Origin: Lithodes maja
Lineage: Eukaryota > Arthropoda > Malacostraca > Decapoda > Lithodidae
DNA length: 64,000 bases
NCBI GenBank assembly: GCA_037953745.1
Contig: JBAKBP010007153.1
Location: 1 to 64,000 of the forward strand
Direction of reading: 5' to 3'
Numbering within the stretch: position 1 is the stretch's first letter; the number at the start of each line of letters is the position of its first letter. Below are positions 55,434-64,000 of the stretch, one piece after another. The position numbers and the translations under genes were made by a program. The notes beneath the pieces are model-generated. The model was not told the DNA's origin, ran no database searches, and saw only the letters and a program-made list of their open reading frames with translations.

Positions 55434-58400
55434 ATGACAGATTTGAAGAAACTTAAGATTCTTAAGGGAGGGATGAAGGGAAGTTTAAATAGATGTTTAA
55501 GAGATCTTGATGAATTTTTAATAAGTGCCACGGCTGATCAGATAAAGGGTAAATTTGCTACTGTTACTAAATCGCTAGCTACTTATGATAGTTATGCTCA
55601 GCAGGTATATGGTTTATTGACGGTTACTGACGATGTGGAAGAAGAAATGTCGGCAGATCTTGTGTACTTTGAGGACGTTAATACCGCCTTAGCCAGACTA
55701 TCTTCCACCCAAGAAACAACCTCTGTTAAGGATACCGGTACACCAAAGGCGACTGGTTTTAACCTGCCGAAGCTTACTTTGCCTACCTTTTCCGGGGATT
55801 CGGCTACCTGGACTGGATTTTGGGATATTTTTGAGTGTTCCGTCCATCATAATCAAACGCTCACATCCATCCAAAGGTTCACATATCTCCGTGGTCAATT
55901 GAAAGGGGAGGCATTGAAGTTAGTCGATGGGTACAAGCTAGAAGCTACCAGCTACGAGTCTGCAGTGGAGTTGCTGAAGAGAACTTACGGGAGAGTGGAA
56001 GTCATCAAGACAGCTTTAATTACCAAATTCTTCACACTAGATCCTCCATCCTATGATGTGGCGGACCTAAAGGAGTACTATGCCTCCTTTGAGAGCCTCC
56101 TCCGAAGTATGGAGACAATGGCCGTCACCAAGGAGGAGATATTTAGTGTGAATATCTTGAATAAGATACCCTCTCCCCTAAGGGAAATCTTAAGACGACA
56201 ACTAAGCGACTCTCCACTAAACTTGGAAGCGTTAGTGCAGGTGTACCAGACTGAAGTCTTCAATATGGAGAGTACTGGACACTACCGACAAGTGGAGGTG
56301 TCGCCATCTACTGCAGCTTTCCCGGTACAGACTTCTCCTAAACAGAAAAGGCCAATATCCTTGGGTTGTAAGTTGTGCAGTGTCCACGGTCATCTGTGGT
56401 ATCAGTGTCCTAAGTATCCTAAGGCTACACAGAAGATTAGCAAGGCTAAATCGCTTAAGTTATGTACCAGCTGTCTGGCAAGAGACCACTTCAACAGTAC
56501 CTGCACCAATTCCTATATCAAACCTTGTAAGTATTGCAAGGGGAAACATTGGTTTTCCCTTTGCACCCAGTCTGATCGGCACGACGGCAAAGAAAAGGGG
56601 AGAACCCCCAAAGAGTCACATGAGAAAAATAAGAGCGAGGGTGATAAAGTATCTGCCATGTCCATTGCTTCTCGAGAATGTCAATTGCTTCCTACTATGA
56701 TGCTGCCAGTAGTGGGGAGTAATAATAATACTATAATGACGCGCACCTTACTTGACCAATGCTCACAGAGGTCATTCGTTCTGCGGTCATCAATACCCCA
56801 GCTCAAGTGTACCAGCAAGGGTCAAGAGAATTTGCGTCTCCATGGTTTCACTGGTGAAATAGATTCCAGTGACTATGATATTGTGGAGATTTCATATGTT
56901 TATAGAAAAAAGGTATGTCCCATCAAGGCTGTTGTGGTCGACACACTACCCAGTTTCTATATAGCATCAGAGATTCAACCACATTTGAAATATCTCAGAA
57001 GCAAGGGGTATAAACTGGCTGATGATCAACTCTCTGCTAACAATGGTATTATGCTACTGGTCGGAGCTGATTATTACTACGACCTGGTTCACCCTGGATA
57101 TCGGCGGGTAGATAAGCTAATAATGCTGCCCACGATCCAAGGTTATGCCATATCTGGATCCTATGCCACTTCCTCTCAAGACACACAGGTGGAGGTGGTT
57201 ACGGTCCTCAAGGTAGCAGTAAGCCCCATAGATAAATATATTAGGCCAAATGTGCCTGATAATACATGTACTGATATAGATAAGCTATGGGACTTGGACA
57301 ATATTGGAATTGACCCACATGAACTTGATCGTGAGTCCAAGCTAGCGTTAAGCTCGTATGAAGAGACTGTAACGTATGACTCTGGCAGAGGTCAGTATGT
57401 GGTAAGGCTCCCTTGGAATGATAACAAGAGTAAATTACCTACTAATTTCCATCTAGCACTTGGTAGGTTACGTGGCCTTCAGAAGCAGTTTGTCAAGGAT
57501 CCAAGTTATTGCGAGACTTATGCGGCAGTTTTAGCCGAGCAGGTACAACGTGGATTTGTGGAGAGAGTAGATCTCAATGAGTATGGGGATAACATCCATT
57601 ACCTTGCTCACCATGGGATTAAAAGGGACAGTTCCACCACTCCTGTTCGTATTGTGTATGACTGCTCTGCTAAATCTAGTGATCGCTCCTATAGCCTGAA
57701 TGATTGTCTGTACACGGGTCCATCCCTGGTCTCTGATCTAGCGCAAATTATGTTGCGCTTCAGATGTCATAAGTTTGCATGGGTCGCCGATATTGAGAAG
57801 GCCTTCCTGATGCTTCAACTCCATCGTGAAGACAGGGACTCGACAAGATTTTTATGGCCACGGGACCCAATGGATCTAGATTCAGAGTATCTGGTCTACA
57901 GGTTCAGAGTCGTCTTATTCGGGGCGACCTGTTCCCAGTTCCTTCTCAACGCTACTATCTTGCGTCATCTTGAGGAGGCTGGACTAGATCCTGACTTCAA
58001 GAATGAGATCAAGCAGGGGATCTATGTGGACAATCTTCAAGGCACCGGAGACAATGAAGATTTATTGCTCAAGAGATGCTGGGAGATCCGTGATATATTT
58101 GCCAAGGCTCATTTATACTTAAGAGAATGGGCCACTAATAGTGATCTTTTGAAAGGTCAATTTACTTCTGACGGTGTAGCTACTGAGAATAGTGAGGTGA
58201 AGTTTTTAGGCCACAAATGGGACACTACCACAGATTGTATATCCTTCTGTCACACCCCATGCGGCAGTGAGCTTATGACCAAGCGAAACTGCTTAAGCTT
58301 GTCAGCGAGGTTGTTTGATCCCCTAGGTTTTTTGCTGCCTGTAACAATCCGTGCTCGTATGTTTTTACAGCAACTGTGGCGGCTAAAACTAGATTGGGAT

Positions 58401-60767
58401 ACGCCCCTCCCGATTGAGTTACAAGATACTTGGCAGTTGATTCGGTCGGACCTTTCCACATGTTGCAAGGTCCAACTAAATCGTCAGGTTATTAGTGGTC
58501 AACAGGTGGATCTACATGCCTTTTCTGATGCTAGTAATAGTGCGTACGGTACTGCCATATACATATGCAATGGTAGTGAAGCGACGCTGGCTATAGCGAA
58601 GGCCAAAGTAGCCCCTATAAAGAAGATTACAGTTCCTAAATTAGAACTTACTGCATTGCTTCTGTCTGCTCGTCTAATAAAGTTTACACTGGATGCTTAT
58701 GCAGACATACTACAGATTAATAACGTCTATGTCTGGAGCGACAGTCAAATAGCGCTTTCATGGGTACACAGCCAGAAAGTGTTACCTGTTTATGTTTCTA
58801 ATCGCACTGATGAGATACATAACTTAGTTCCTACGGCTAAATTTTGCTATGTTAGCACCAGGGATAACCCCAGTGACATAATTTCCCGGGGGATCTCGGC
58901 GCAGCAGTTTATGTCTTCCTCTATTTGGTGGCATGGACCTCCATGGCTTACATCTCCAACTGAGTGGCCTCAGGATTTCAGGGATTACATATCTGATCCT
59001 TCAAGTCGGCCCCAAGATGATGTGTTAAGTAGTTCGAATGTGAGTACTACACATCAGGATAACAAGTTGGTAGAGTGGGAACGTTACGGCAGCTATGATC
59101 AAGTAATACGGGTATTTGCATGGATATACCGTTTCATTAACAACATGAGAAGTCGGGCTCACGGATCTTTCCTTAGTGAAGATTCGAAGCATATCAGACT
59201 CCATGAATTGAGATCAGCAGAAGCAAAACTAATATGTTTAGTACAAAAGGAATCTTATCCTACTGAACATCAAATCCTGAGCAAGGAGTCAAAGGCCAAA
59301 CCCTCAAACTTAATGAGGCAGCTAGGATTATATATGGAAGGAGGCATTATTAAGTGTAGAGGCAGGATACAAAAAGCGGACATTACTGATTCTGCGAAAC
59401 ATCCTGTCCTCCTTAGCTCCTCTCATTTGATTACCAAACTGTTGATTCGCCAATGCCATAGGACCTGCCTACATTTTGGCGTAAATTATGTTCTGGCGTA
59501 TATGCGACAACGTTGGTGGATCCCTAAGATGCGACAAGCAATTAAAGGGATCCACAATAGCTGTACTATCTGTAAAAGATTACAGGGTAAGCCTTACTCC
59601 CCAGTTGATCTACCTCCCTTGCCTGAGTTCAGGGTACAAAGGACTGAACCATTTCAGGTAACTGGGGTAGACTACACCGGAGCGATTCATGTTAGAGAAT
59701 CGCCCGGTAATATCATAAAGGTATATGCCGTCCTATTCACATGTGCGGTAACCAGAGCGATTCATATTGAATTGATTGACGACCTATCCAGTGAGGGGTT
59801 TTTGCATACTCTACGACGCTTTGCAGGCCGCAATGGTTTCCCTCAAATTATTATGAGCGATAATGCGACTTGTTTTGTCGGGGCCTCTAAATATCTCCAG
59901 AGTTTAATGGATGACCCGCAGGTTGTGGCTACCCTCACTGGAAAGGGTTGTCAGTGGAGATTTATACCAGCACGTGCACCATGGTTCGGGGCGATTTGGG
60001 AGAGAACAATCGGTATCGTCAAATCTGCCTTGAAGAAGGTACTAGGAAGGGCACTGGTGACCAGCCGGGAGTTGCAAACCATCTTAATAGAAATTGAGAT
60101 GTCAGTCAACGACAGGCCCTTGACCTATACCTCGGCAGATGTTGATGACCTCTTACCCATTTCGCCTTCCATGATGACACGTGGACGAACCCTTAATACC
60201 TTTCCTAAATCGTCCGTAAATGACGAAGATCTGCTAGACCCTACGTTCGGCAATGCTGACGCCACACGTCGTCGCTTCCAGTATGTAAACAAGGTGTCCG
60301 ACGATCTATGGAAACGGTGGACCCAAGAATATTTGCTGTCTCTTCGCGAGCGTTACTCTCATAAGATCAAAGGGACGAATCAACGATGGCCTCGTATCGG
60401 GGATATCGTCCTGATTCATGATGAGCGTCCTAGGTTATTTTGGAAGCTTGGGAGGATTATCGATTTGTTCCAGGGCATTGATGGTCTTATAAGGGTTGCT
60501 AGAATACGAACTTCGACTGGGGTTACTACTCGCCCAGTCGTAAGGTTATATCCCCTGGAGCAGGATGTAGAACTGCCGGATGATCCTGGCGTCTCTACTG
60601 ATACCCCTCCGCGGAAGAGTGCTGGTGACAGTACTCCTCAAGGTGGGGCAGCTGATAATGAGAAGGATGATCCTCCTCAGGCTTCAGGTGGCGCTCGTCC
60701 CAAAAGGAGGGCGGCTATGAGTTCCGTGGATCTTTGGAGATCAAAGATCAAACTAGGTGATCTTTGA
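55434..60767 (+). CDS. BEL/Pao Gag-Pol polyprotein
   Basis: 1777 residues, no stop. Gag is residues 1 to about 300 (a DUF1759-like core, FNLPKLTLPTFSGDSATWTG at 109-128). Three Cys/His knuckles follow at 312-325, 344-357 and 365-377. The aspartic protease is near 437-448 (RTLLDQCSQRSF, D441). RT holds D786 in WVADIEKAFLML and the active-site box YVDN at 864-867, where YVDD is the textbook form. RNase H holds D1032, E1071, D1103 and D1148. Integrase has a Zn site (H1342, H1347, C1377, C1380) and the catalytic triad D1413, D1476 and E1523. A C-terminal domain with RIGDIVLIHDE and RPVVRLYPLE is typical of BEL integrases. The first ATG after the leader, 55434, is the only start consistent with a complete gag. 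It would form cytoplasmic particles and integrate cDNA with a 5-bp duplication, as the flanks show. Confidence 0.95.
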   Translation: MTDLKKLKILKGGMKGSLNRCLRDLDEFLISATADQIKGKFATVTKSLATYDSYAQQVYGLLTVTDDVEEEMSADLVYFEDVNTALARLSSTQETTSVKDTGTPKATGFNLPKLTLPTFSGDSATWTGFWDIFECSVHHNQTLTSIQRFTYLRGQLKGEALKLVDGYKLEATSYESAVELLKRTYGRVEVIKTALITKFFTLDPPSYDVADLKEYYASFESLLRSMETMAVTKEEIFSVNILNKIPSPLREILRRQLSDSPLNLEALVQVYQTEVFNMESTGHYRQVEVSPSTAAFPVQTSPKQKRPISLGCKLCSVHGHLWYQCPKYPKATQKISKAKSLKLCTSCLARDHFNSTCTNSYIKPCKYCKGKHWFSLCTQSDRHDGKEKGRTPKESHEKNKSEGDKVSAMSIASRECQLLPTMMLPVVGSNNNTIMTRTLLDQCSQRSFVLRSSIPQLKCTSKGQENLRLHGFTGEIDSSDYDIVEISYVYRKKVCPIKAVVVDTLPSFYIASEIQPHLKYLRSKGYKLADDQLSANNGIMLLVGADYYYDLVHPGYRRVDKLIMLPTIQGYAISGSYATSSQDTQVEVVTVLKVAVSPIDKYIRPNVPDNTCTDIDKLWDLDNIGIDPHELDRESKLALSSYEETVTYDSGRGQYVVRLPWNDNKSKLPTNFHLALGRLRGLQKQFVKDPSYCETYAAVLAEQVQRGFVERVDLNEYGDNIHYLAHHGIKRDSSTTPVRIVYDCSAKSSDRSYSLNDCLYTGPSLVSDLAQIMLRFRCHKFAWVADIEKAFLMLQLHREDRDSTRFLWPRDPMDLDSEYLVYRFRVVLFGATCSQFLLNATILRHLEEAGLDPDFKNEIKQGIYVDNLQGTGDNEDLLLKRCWEIRDIFAKAHLYLREWATNSDLLKGQFTSDGVATENSEVKFLGHKWDTTTDCISFCHTPCGSELMTKRNCLSLSARLFDPLGFLLPVTIRARMFLQQLWRLKLDWDTPLPIELQDTWQLIRSDLSTCCKVQLNRQVISGQQVDLHAFSDASNSAYGTAIYICNGSEATLAIAKAKVAPIKKITVPKLELTALLLSARLIKFTLDAYADILQINNVYVWSDSQIALSWVHSQKVLPVYVSNRTDEIHNLVPTAKFCYVSTRDNPSDIISRGISAQQFMSSSIWWHGPPWLTSPTEWPQDFRDYISDPSSRPQDDVLSSSNVSTTHQDNKLVEWERYGSYDQVIRVFAWIYRFINNMRSRAHGSFLSEDSKHIRLHELRSAEAKLICLVQKESYPTEHQILSKESKAKPSNLMRQLGLYMEGGIIKCRGRIQKADITDSAKHPVLLSSSHLITKLLIRQCHRTCLHFGVNYVLAYMRQRWWIPKMRQAIKGIHNSCTICKRLQGKPYSPVDLPPLPEFRVQRTEPFQVTGVDYTGAIHVRESPGNIIKVYAVLFTCAVTRAIHIELIDDLSSEGFLHTLRRFAGRNGFPQIIMSDNATCFVGASKYLQSLMDDPQVVATLTGKGCQWRFIPARAPWFGAIWERTIGIVKSALKKVLGRALVTSRELQTILIEIEMSVNDRPLTYTSADVDDLLPISPSMMTRGRTLNTFPKSSVNDEDLLDPTFGNADATRRRFQYVNKVSDDLWKRWTQEYLLSLRERYSHKIKGTNQRWPRIGDIVLIHDERPRLFWKLGRIIDLFQGIDGLIRVARIRTSTGVTTRPVVRLYPLEQDVELPDDPGVSTDTPPRKSAGDSTPQGGAADNEKDDPPQASGGARPKRRAAMSSVDLWRSKIKLGDL

Positions 60768-60832
60768 CTTCGATGTCCTTTTGTTGTTCTCTGTATATAG
60801 CTCCTGTATATCATTTTTGGTGGTGGGCAATA

Positions 60833-61389
60833 TGTCGGGAATAGGGTAATGATCCCGACAGTTTTAGGTCCATTAGGACATTTGAATTTGGCGGTATCGT
60901 ATCGCATGTACGATTTCGGCTGGTTCTTTGTGTATTGTAGTTTATTAAGTTAGGTTAAATATTAACTGTAATGTATAAATATCTACATCAGCTCTAGATG
61001 TATTATGAAACCAAGTTATGGGTTATAATTATTATGAGTCGGCAGCCATATGTAATTTCGCGAAGCGATCGGACGCCGGCCCTCAGTCTCTCAATCAACA
61101 CCATACTGTTAACATCTCCTCCCCCGGCTCTGACTCAACCCACAGTTCACCATGTGCTACAACTAAATATAACAACAGTCCTACATCACCAGTCCTCTAA
61201 GCTAAGTTCATTGTATGATATTGTATTATGTTAACATTCCTACATGTCATGCAATTGAACTAGCCGTTTGTGGGGGACTGGATTAAACCTATCGACGAAT
61301 ACCTCGTTGGTAAATATATTATAATACTATTTGTTGGGATTTTCATGTACCAGTGAACCATAATTGAACCGTTAACTAGATTCCCGATA
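60833..61389 (+). repeat. 3' LTR of the BEL/Pao element
   Basis: 557 bases, identical by eye to 54056-54612. The sequence just upstream (GGTGGTGGGCAATA, about 60819-60832) is only moderately purine-rich, so the polypurine tract is not well defined. Confidence 0.95.
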
Positions 61390-61394
61390 CTAGG

Positions 61395-62242
61395 AAAGAA
61401 GAGATAGCGAAGGAGAGAAAGAATTGTTATAGTTACCCATTTAATCTAGCTGCTCTCCTCTGAGCCATGCTCCATGTTCTATGAGCCTGTGCCAGGACCT
61501 GCCAAAGTATCGAGGTATCAAGTAATCAGTTTAGATTGGATGGGCAGGGGATCGGCATGAGGGCGGGAAACTCTGTCGTTGGATACTCCGAGACTGCTAC
61601 CAAATAAGAGGTTTTCCTTATTTGGTTATAAGGGAGGTTGTCAAACCTCCCAATTTAGTAGCAGTCTCTACGTTTCCAACGTAGGGCTTGAATCCCAAAT
61701 TGGAGGCGGACATCCAAGAAACCATAAACCCCAAGCCGTAGCACAAGCAGAGGACCAAGAAAAGACACAAATAAACAAATCAGTTTATTATCAGAAAAAG
61801 AGCGTAACAGTACGGTGCATATTAAGGAAGTACATGTTACCAGTATCAGTCTAGGGTCTTAAAAGTGCTGCAGCAGGCTAAGGAATAGGTCATGTCGACC
61901 GGAGAATGGCACACCAATATGGGAAGAATGAAGGCAAGTTGTACATGAAGACAAGAATCTGAAGGCAAGGCACAGTAGGCGGAAGATCTCCAAGGACACT
62001 CTTTAATTACAAAAACCGGGTATGAGGCATAGACATACCAAACAAGTAACCCCTAGACAGTAGAGTCTATACGTAAAGAAGTAAGAGAGATAACCTTAAT
62101 ACGAAACAGGGATGACATACATGTAAAATGAAAGAGAGAAAGGCATTGTACAATCATACAAAATGACCCCCCCCCCCCCCCCAGTGTAGGGAAAGGAAGA
62201 AAATACAGTATGGGATGAGAAGAGACACAGGATGGAGATGAA
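61395..62242. other. Non-coding segment between BEL and the DIRS recombinase
   Basis: It contains the right arm of the 80-bp inverted repeat (61577-61656). A second, shorter mirror of its end follows (GTAGCAGTCTCTACGTTTCC at 61657-61676). Beyond that the sequence is unique-looking up to a 16-base C homopolymer (62168-62183). It is probably the 3' untranslated or terminal-repeat part of the minus-strand DIRS element. No gene is seen. Confidence 0.45.
61577..61656 (-). repeat. 80-bp inverted repeat, right arm
   Basis: Reverse complement of 53845-53924 (CGTTGGATACTCCGAGACTG ... AACCTCCCAATTT). Removal of the BEL element would bring the arms to within about 450 bases of each other. Confidence 0.8.
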
Positions 62243-63190
62243 TCACGTGACACATTGGCCTAACGCAACACAAGGCACACCTGGCCTGGCAGTGGACATG
62301 GACAGGTACGATGAAACAAAAGTTCTGTGGGAGGACCATAGCCCTGTGTCGGCGATATCCGAAAGTGAGGAATTGTTGAGAAACCTCACAGTCGCTGCAT
62401 AAGAGCGGACATCATGAGCGGAGCCCTTCGTAAGGGGATTACTCGCAGTAATGACATGGCGTAAATGAAGTCCCACAGCACGTTTGCCTAACCGTGTCCC
62501 TGTCTGAGGGGCCAACCAGAGCGCCGTCCCCGACGTCGGCACAGCGGCACGCACATACGTATGCAAGGCTCTTACCGGGCATAGCGGATGATGCGTGCTC
62601 CCACATTTTAAAGCTGGTACAGTAAACGGCTTAAAAATGTGCGCCTCACGTTCATTCTTGGCCACAAAATGAACGGAAGGGGCCAAAGTGACTGACCCCA
62701 AGGAAGGCGAAAAACTCATGCAATTCGGGGCCCTCGACATGGCAGCCAACTCCGAAACCCTCTCTCCTGTAGCCAACGCTAAAAGAAACTAAGTTTTATC
62801 AAGCAGATGAACAGGTGTTGGGTTAGTGGTGTAGATGGGTGAGGTAAGGAGCCTGAGAGCCTTCGCCAGAGACCATTGAGGCGGTATCTGGCGTGGGGGC
62901 GGTCTGAGCCTAAAGCAGGCTTTCATGAAAAAAGACAGCTCCTTGTGAGGGAGCACCAGCCCCGTCAAGGTCTCAAAAGGCTCCCTAATAGCAGACAGGT
63001 GGTTCTTAATGGTGTTGTACATGTATGTGCGTGTCGCAAACAAGCGATTAAGGTAATGGAAGACTAACGCAACCGACGGAACTGTTTGTTCGGTGACACT
63101 GATCCATTTAGTGAAAGTATTCCAATGAGACTCGTAAGTCTTCCAAGTAGCCTTAGTCCAGTGCTGATTAAGCATATCAGTCAAGCAACG
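62243..63190 (-). pseudogene. DIRS tyrosine recombinase, one nonsense codon
   Basis: The N-terminal SAM-like domain reads MLNQHWTKATWKTYESHWNT, FTKWISVTEQTVPSVALVFH and HLSAIREPFETLTG. The catalytic domain follows: ATGERVSELAAMS (first catalytic Arg), HDVRSYAATVRFL (His-x-x-Arg), GLWSSHRTFVSSYLS (His then the Tyr nucleophile). The frame is interrupted only at 62789-62791, where TAG sits in DKT*FLLALATG. Related recombinases usually have Leu there (KTLFLLALATG), so TTG to TAG is the likely change. It is otherwise complete and ends at 62243. Confidence 0.8.
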
Positions 63191-64000
63191 TCCATATTTC
63201 GGTAACCACCCTGCCTCACAAACATCCACGATGCGAATGCCAACGAGGTCCCTAGGTCTCCAATCTGTCCCAAGTGGAAGTCTGAGACAGACAGGGGAAC
63301 GGGACTCGGGCACCATCGCTTCAGCTGAGCGTACCAGGCTTGGGCCGGCCAGAGGGGCGCGATTAACCAAACCTTGCCACGGTGCTCTCTCAGCCTGTGT
63401 AGGACTTCGCACATAAGCAGTGCGTCGGGCGGTGGAAAAGCGTAAATCGACTGCCACCTGCTCCAGTCCTCGCTGAAGGCATCCGGCCCCCCCGCCTGAG
63501 TACAAGTCCAGCGAGTGAGGTAGTCCGGCAGCTTGTTCGTCCCGGAGGAGGCGAACAAGTCCACCTGCGGATGGCCCCAGGAGGCTGCAAGGTCGTCGAA
63601 AACGCTTTGTCTTAATGACCATTCTACCTTGGTGCTCTGTCCTCTCGACAAAGCATCCGCCCAAAGATTGGCCGTCCCGGGCAGGTAAGTTGCATGCAGG
63701 GTGATGCTGTAATGATCGGCCAGGTAAAACAATTTCTCCGCCAGGTCTTGGAGCACAACAGACCTGGAGGAGCCCTGCTTTTGGATACAATGAACCGCGG
63801 ACATGTTGTCCATCCTGAAGGCCACCGACTTGCCCGTGAGGGCCAGTCCGTGATCCCGCAAGAAGAACAACGGTACCAACAGTTCCAGGGCATTGATGTG
63901 GAAGTGTGAGAGCCCCGACCACCTGCCGTGGTTTTGATGTCCCATGTCTGATTGATAGCCCCACCCCACCTCGCTCGACGCATCTGTGTCTACCCAGATG
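63181..64000 (-). CDS. DIRS RT/RNase H polyprotein, C-terminal part
   Basis: Partial: the frame enters from beyond 64000 with WVDTDASSEVGWGYQSD (first RNase H Asp). It continues with HINALELLVPLFFLRDHG, VAFRMDNMSAVHCIQKQG (second Asp, conserved DNMSAV), YLPGTANLWADALSRG (final Asp) and WGHPQVDLFASSGTNKLPDY, a DIRS hallmark. It ends at 63181, overlapping the start of the recombinase in another frame, as is usual in DIRS elements. No frameshift is seen in this part. Confidence 0.88.
   Translation of the reverse strand, partial: IWVDTDASSEVGWGYQSDMGHQNHGRWSGLSHFHINALELLVPLFFLRDHGLALTGKSVAFRMDNMSAVHCIQKQGSSRSVVLQDLAEKLFYLADHYSITLHATYLPGTANLWADALSRGQSTKVEWSLRQSVFDDLAASWGHPQVDLFASSGTNKLPDYLTRWTCTQAGGPDAFSEDWSRWQSIYAFPPPDALLMCEVLHRLREHRGKVWLIAPLWPAQAWYAQLKRWCPSPVPLSVSDFHLGQIGDLGTSLAFASWMFVRQGGYRNMDVA

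Larger units (their letters stand above)
54051..61394 (+). mobile_element. Intact BEL/Pao LTR retrotransposon
   Basis: 7334 bases (54056-61389) flanked by CTAGG at 54051-54055 and 61390-61394. The two 557-base LTRs show no difference by eye. A primer-binding site follows the 5' LTR, one 1777-residue frame is uninterrupted, and all enzymatic domains are in BEL/Pao order (gag, protease, RT, RNase H, integrase). Together these indicate a very recent insertion that may be transposition-competent. No env frame is present. Confidence 0.96.
62243..64000 (-). mobile_element. DIRS-type retrotransposon, 3' part (continues past the window edge)
   Basis: The minus strand encodes an RNase H and, in an overlapping frame, a tyrosine recombinase, which is the DIRS arrangement. 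Reverse transcriptase is expected upstream, beyond 64000. DIRS elements use a tyrosine recombinase instead of an integrase and are well documented in decapods. The left limit is unknown; it may extend to about 61580. Confidence 0.88.

Noticed and set aside
55698..58468. Minus-strand frames opposite the BEL polyprotein
   Set aside because: They are antisense shadows without domains.

Overview
The window looks like repeat-dominated nuclear DNA of an arthropod, most likely a decapod crustacean. This is inferred from very dense (GA)n/(CT)n/(CA)n microsatellites and minisatellites, a tRNA-derived SINE, and the coexistence of BEL/Pao, DIRS, CR1-group and an unusual Ty3/Gypsy lineage. The sequence alone does not name the species. 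I found no convincing host protein-coding gene. Every long reading frame is either transposon-encoded or an artefact of a tandem repeat whose period is a multiple of 3.

Layout. 1-12.5 kb: simple repeats, minisatellites (28, 15 and 89 bp units), two copies of a tRNA-Val-like SINE (2564-3053 plus, 9803-10230 minus), and six of the seven full copies of a TTAA-flanked miniature element family, two of them long foldbacks. 12.5-16.1 kb: a decayed CR1-group retrotransposon (C), bounded by a possible 12-bp target duplication. 16.7-18.5 kb: a truncated minus-strand non-LTR reverse transcriptase (RT) fragment followed by two abutting palindromic miniature elements. 18.8-21.6 kb: a 36-bp minisatellite of about 60 copies, split by a 537-bp retroposon with a (CAA)n tail and a highly structured 5' end. 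21.65-23.3 kb: a possible solo LTR between two (AT)n tracts. 23.3-32.6 kb: a nearly complete Ty3/Gypsy element on the minus strand. Its order is gag-protease-integrase-RT-RNase H, with a SCAN-like gag segment, which is the Gmr1-clade arrangement.

33-45 kb: microsatellites, a second palindromic TTAA element, a second retroposon copy (34557-34966) with an 11-bp target duplication, tandem arrays (51, 43 and 49 bp units), a near full-length CR1-group element (A, minus, 38118 to about 42375), and the seventh TTAA element. 45-53.6 kb is a readable nest. A plus-strand non-LTR element (X) was split by a CR1-group element (B, 45946-52098). B was in turn split by a 631-bp piggyBac-like element (48641-49271) and by a 1.8-kb solo LTR (46099-47904). 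54.06-61.39 kb is an intact BEL/Pao retrotransposon: two 557-bp LTRs identical by eye, target duplication CTAGG and one open 1777-residue polyprotein. It is the youngest insertion and is plausibly still mobile. 62.2-64.0 kb: the 3' part of a DIRS element on the minus strand (RNase H and tyrosine recombinase), whose RT lies beyond the window edge.

The Gypsy and BEL elements encode their own capsid, protease, RT, RNase H and integrase. The CR1-group elements encode an esterase-type ORF1 plus an endonuclease/RT ORF2. The SINE, the (CAA)n retroposon and the TTAA elements are non-autonomous and must use enzymes supplied elsewhere.
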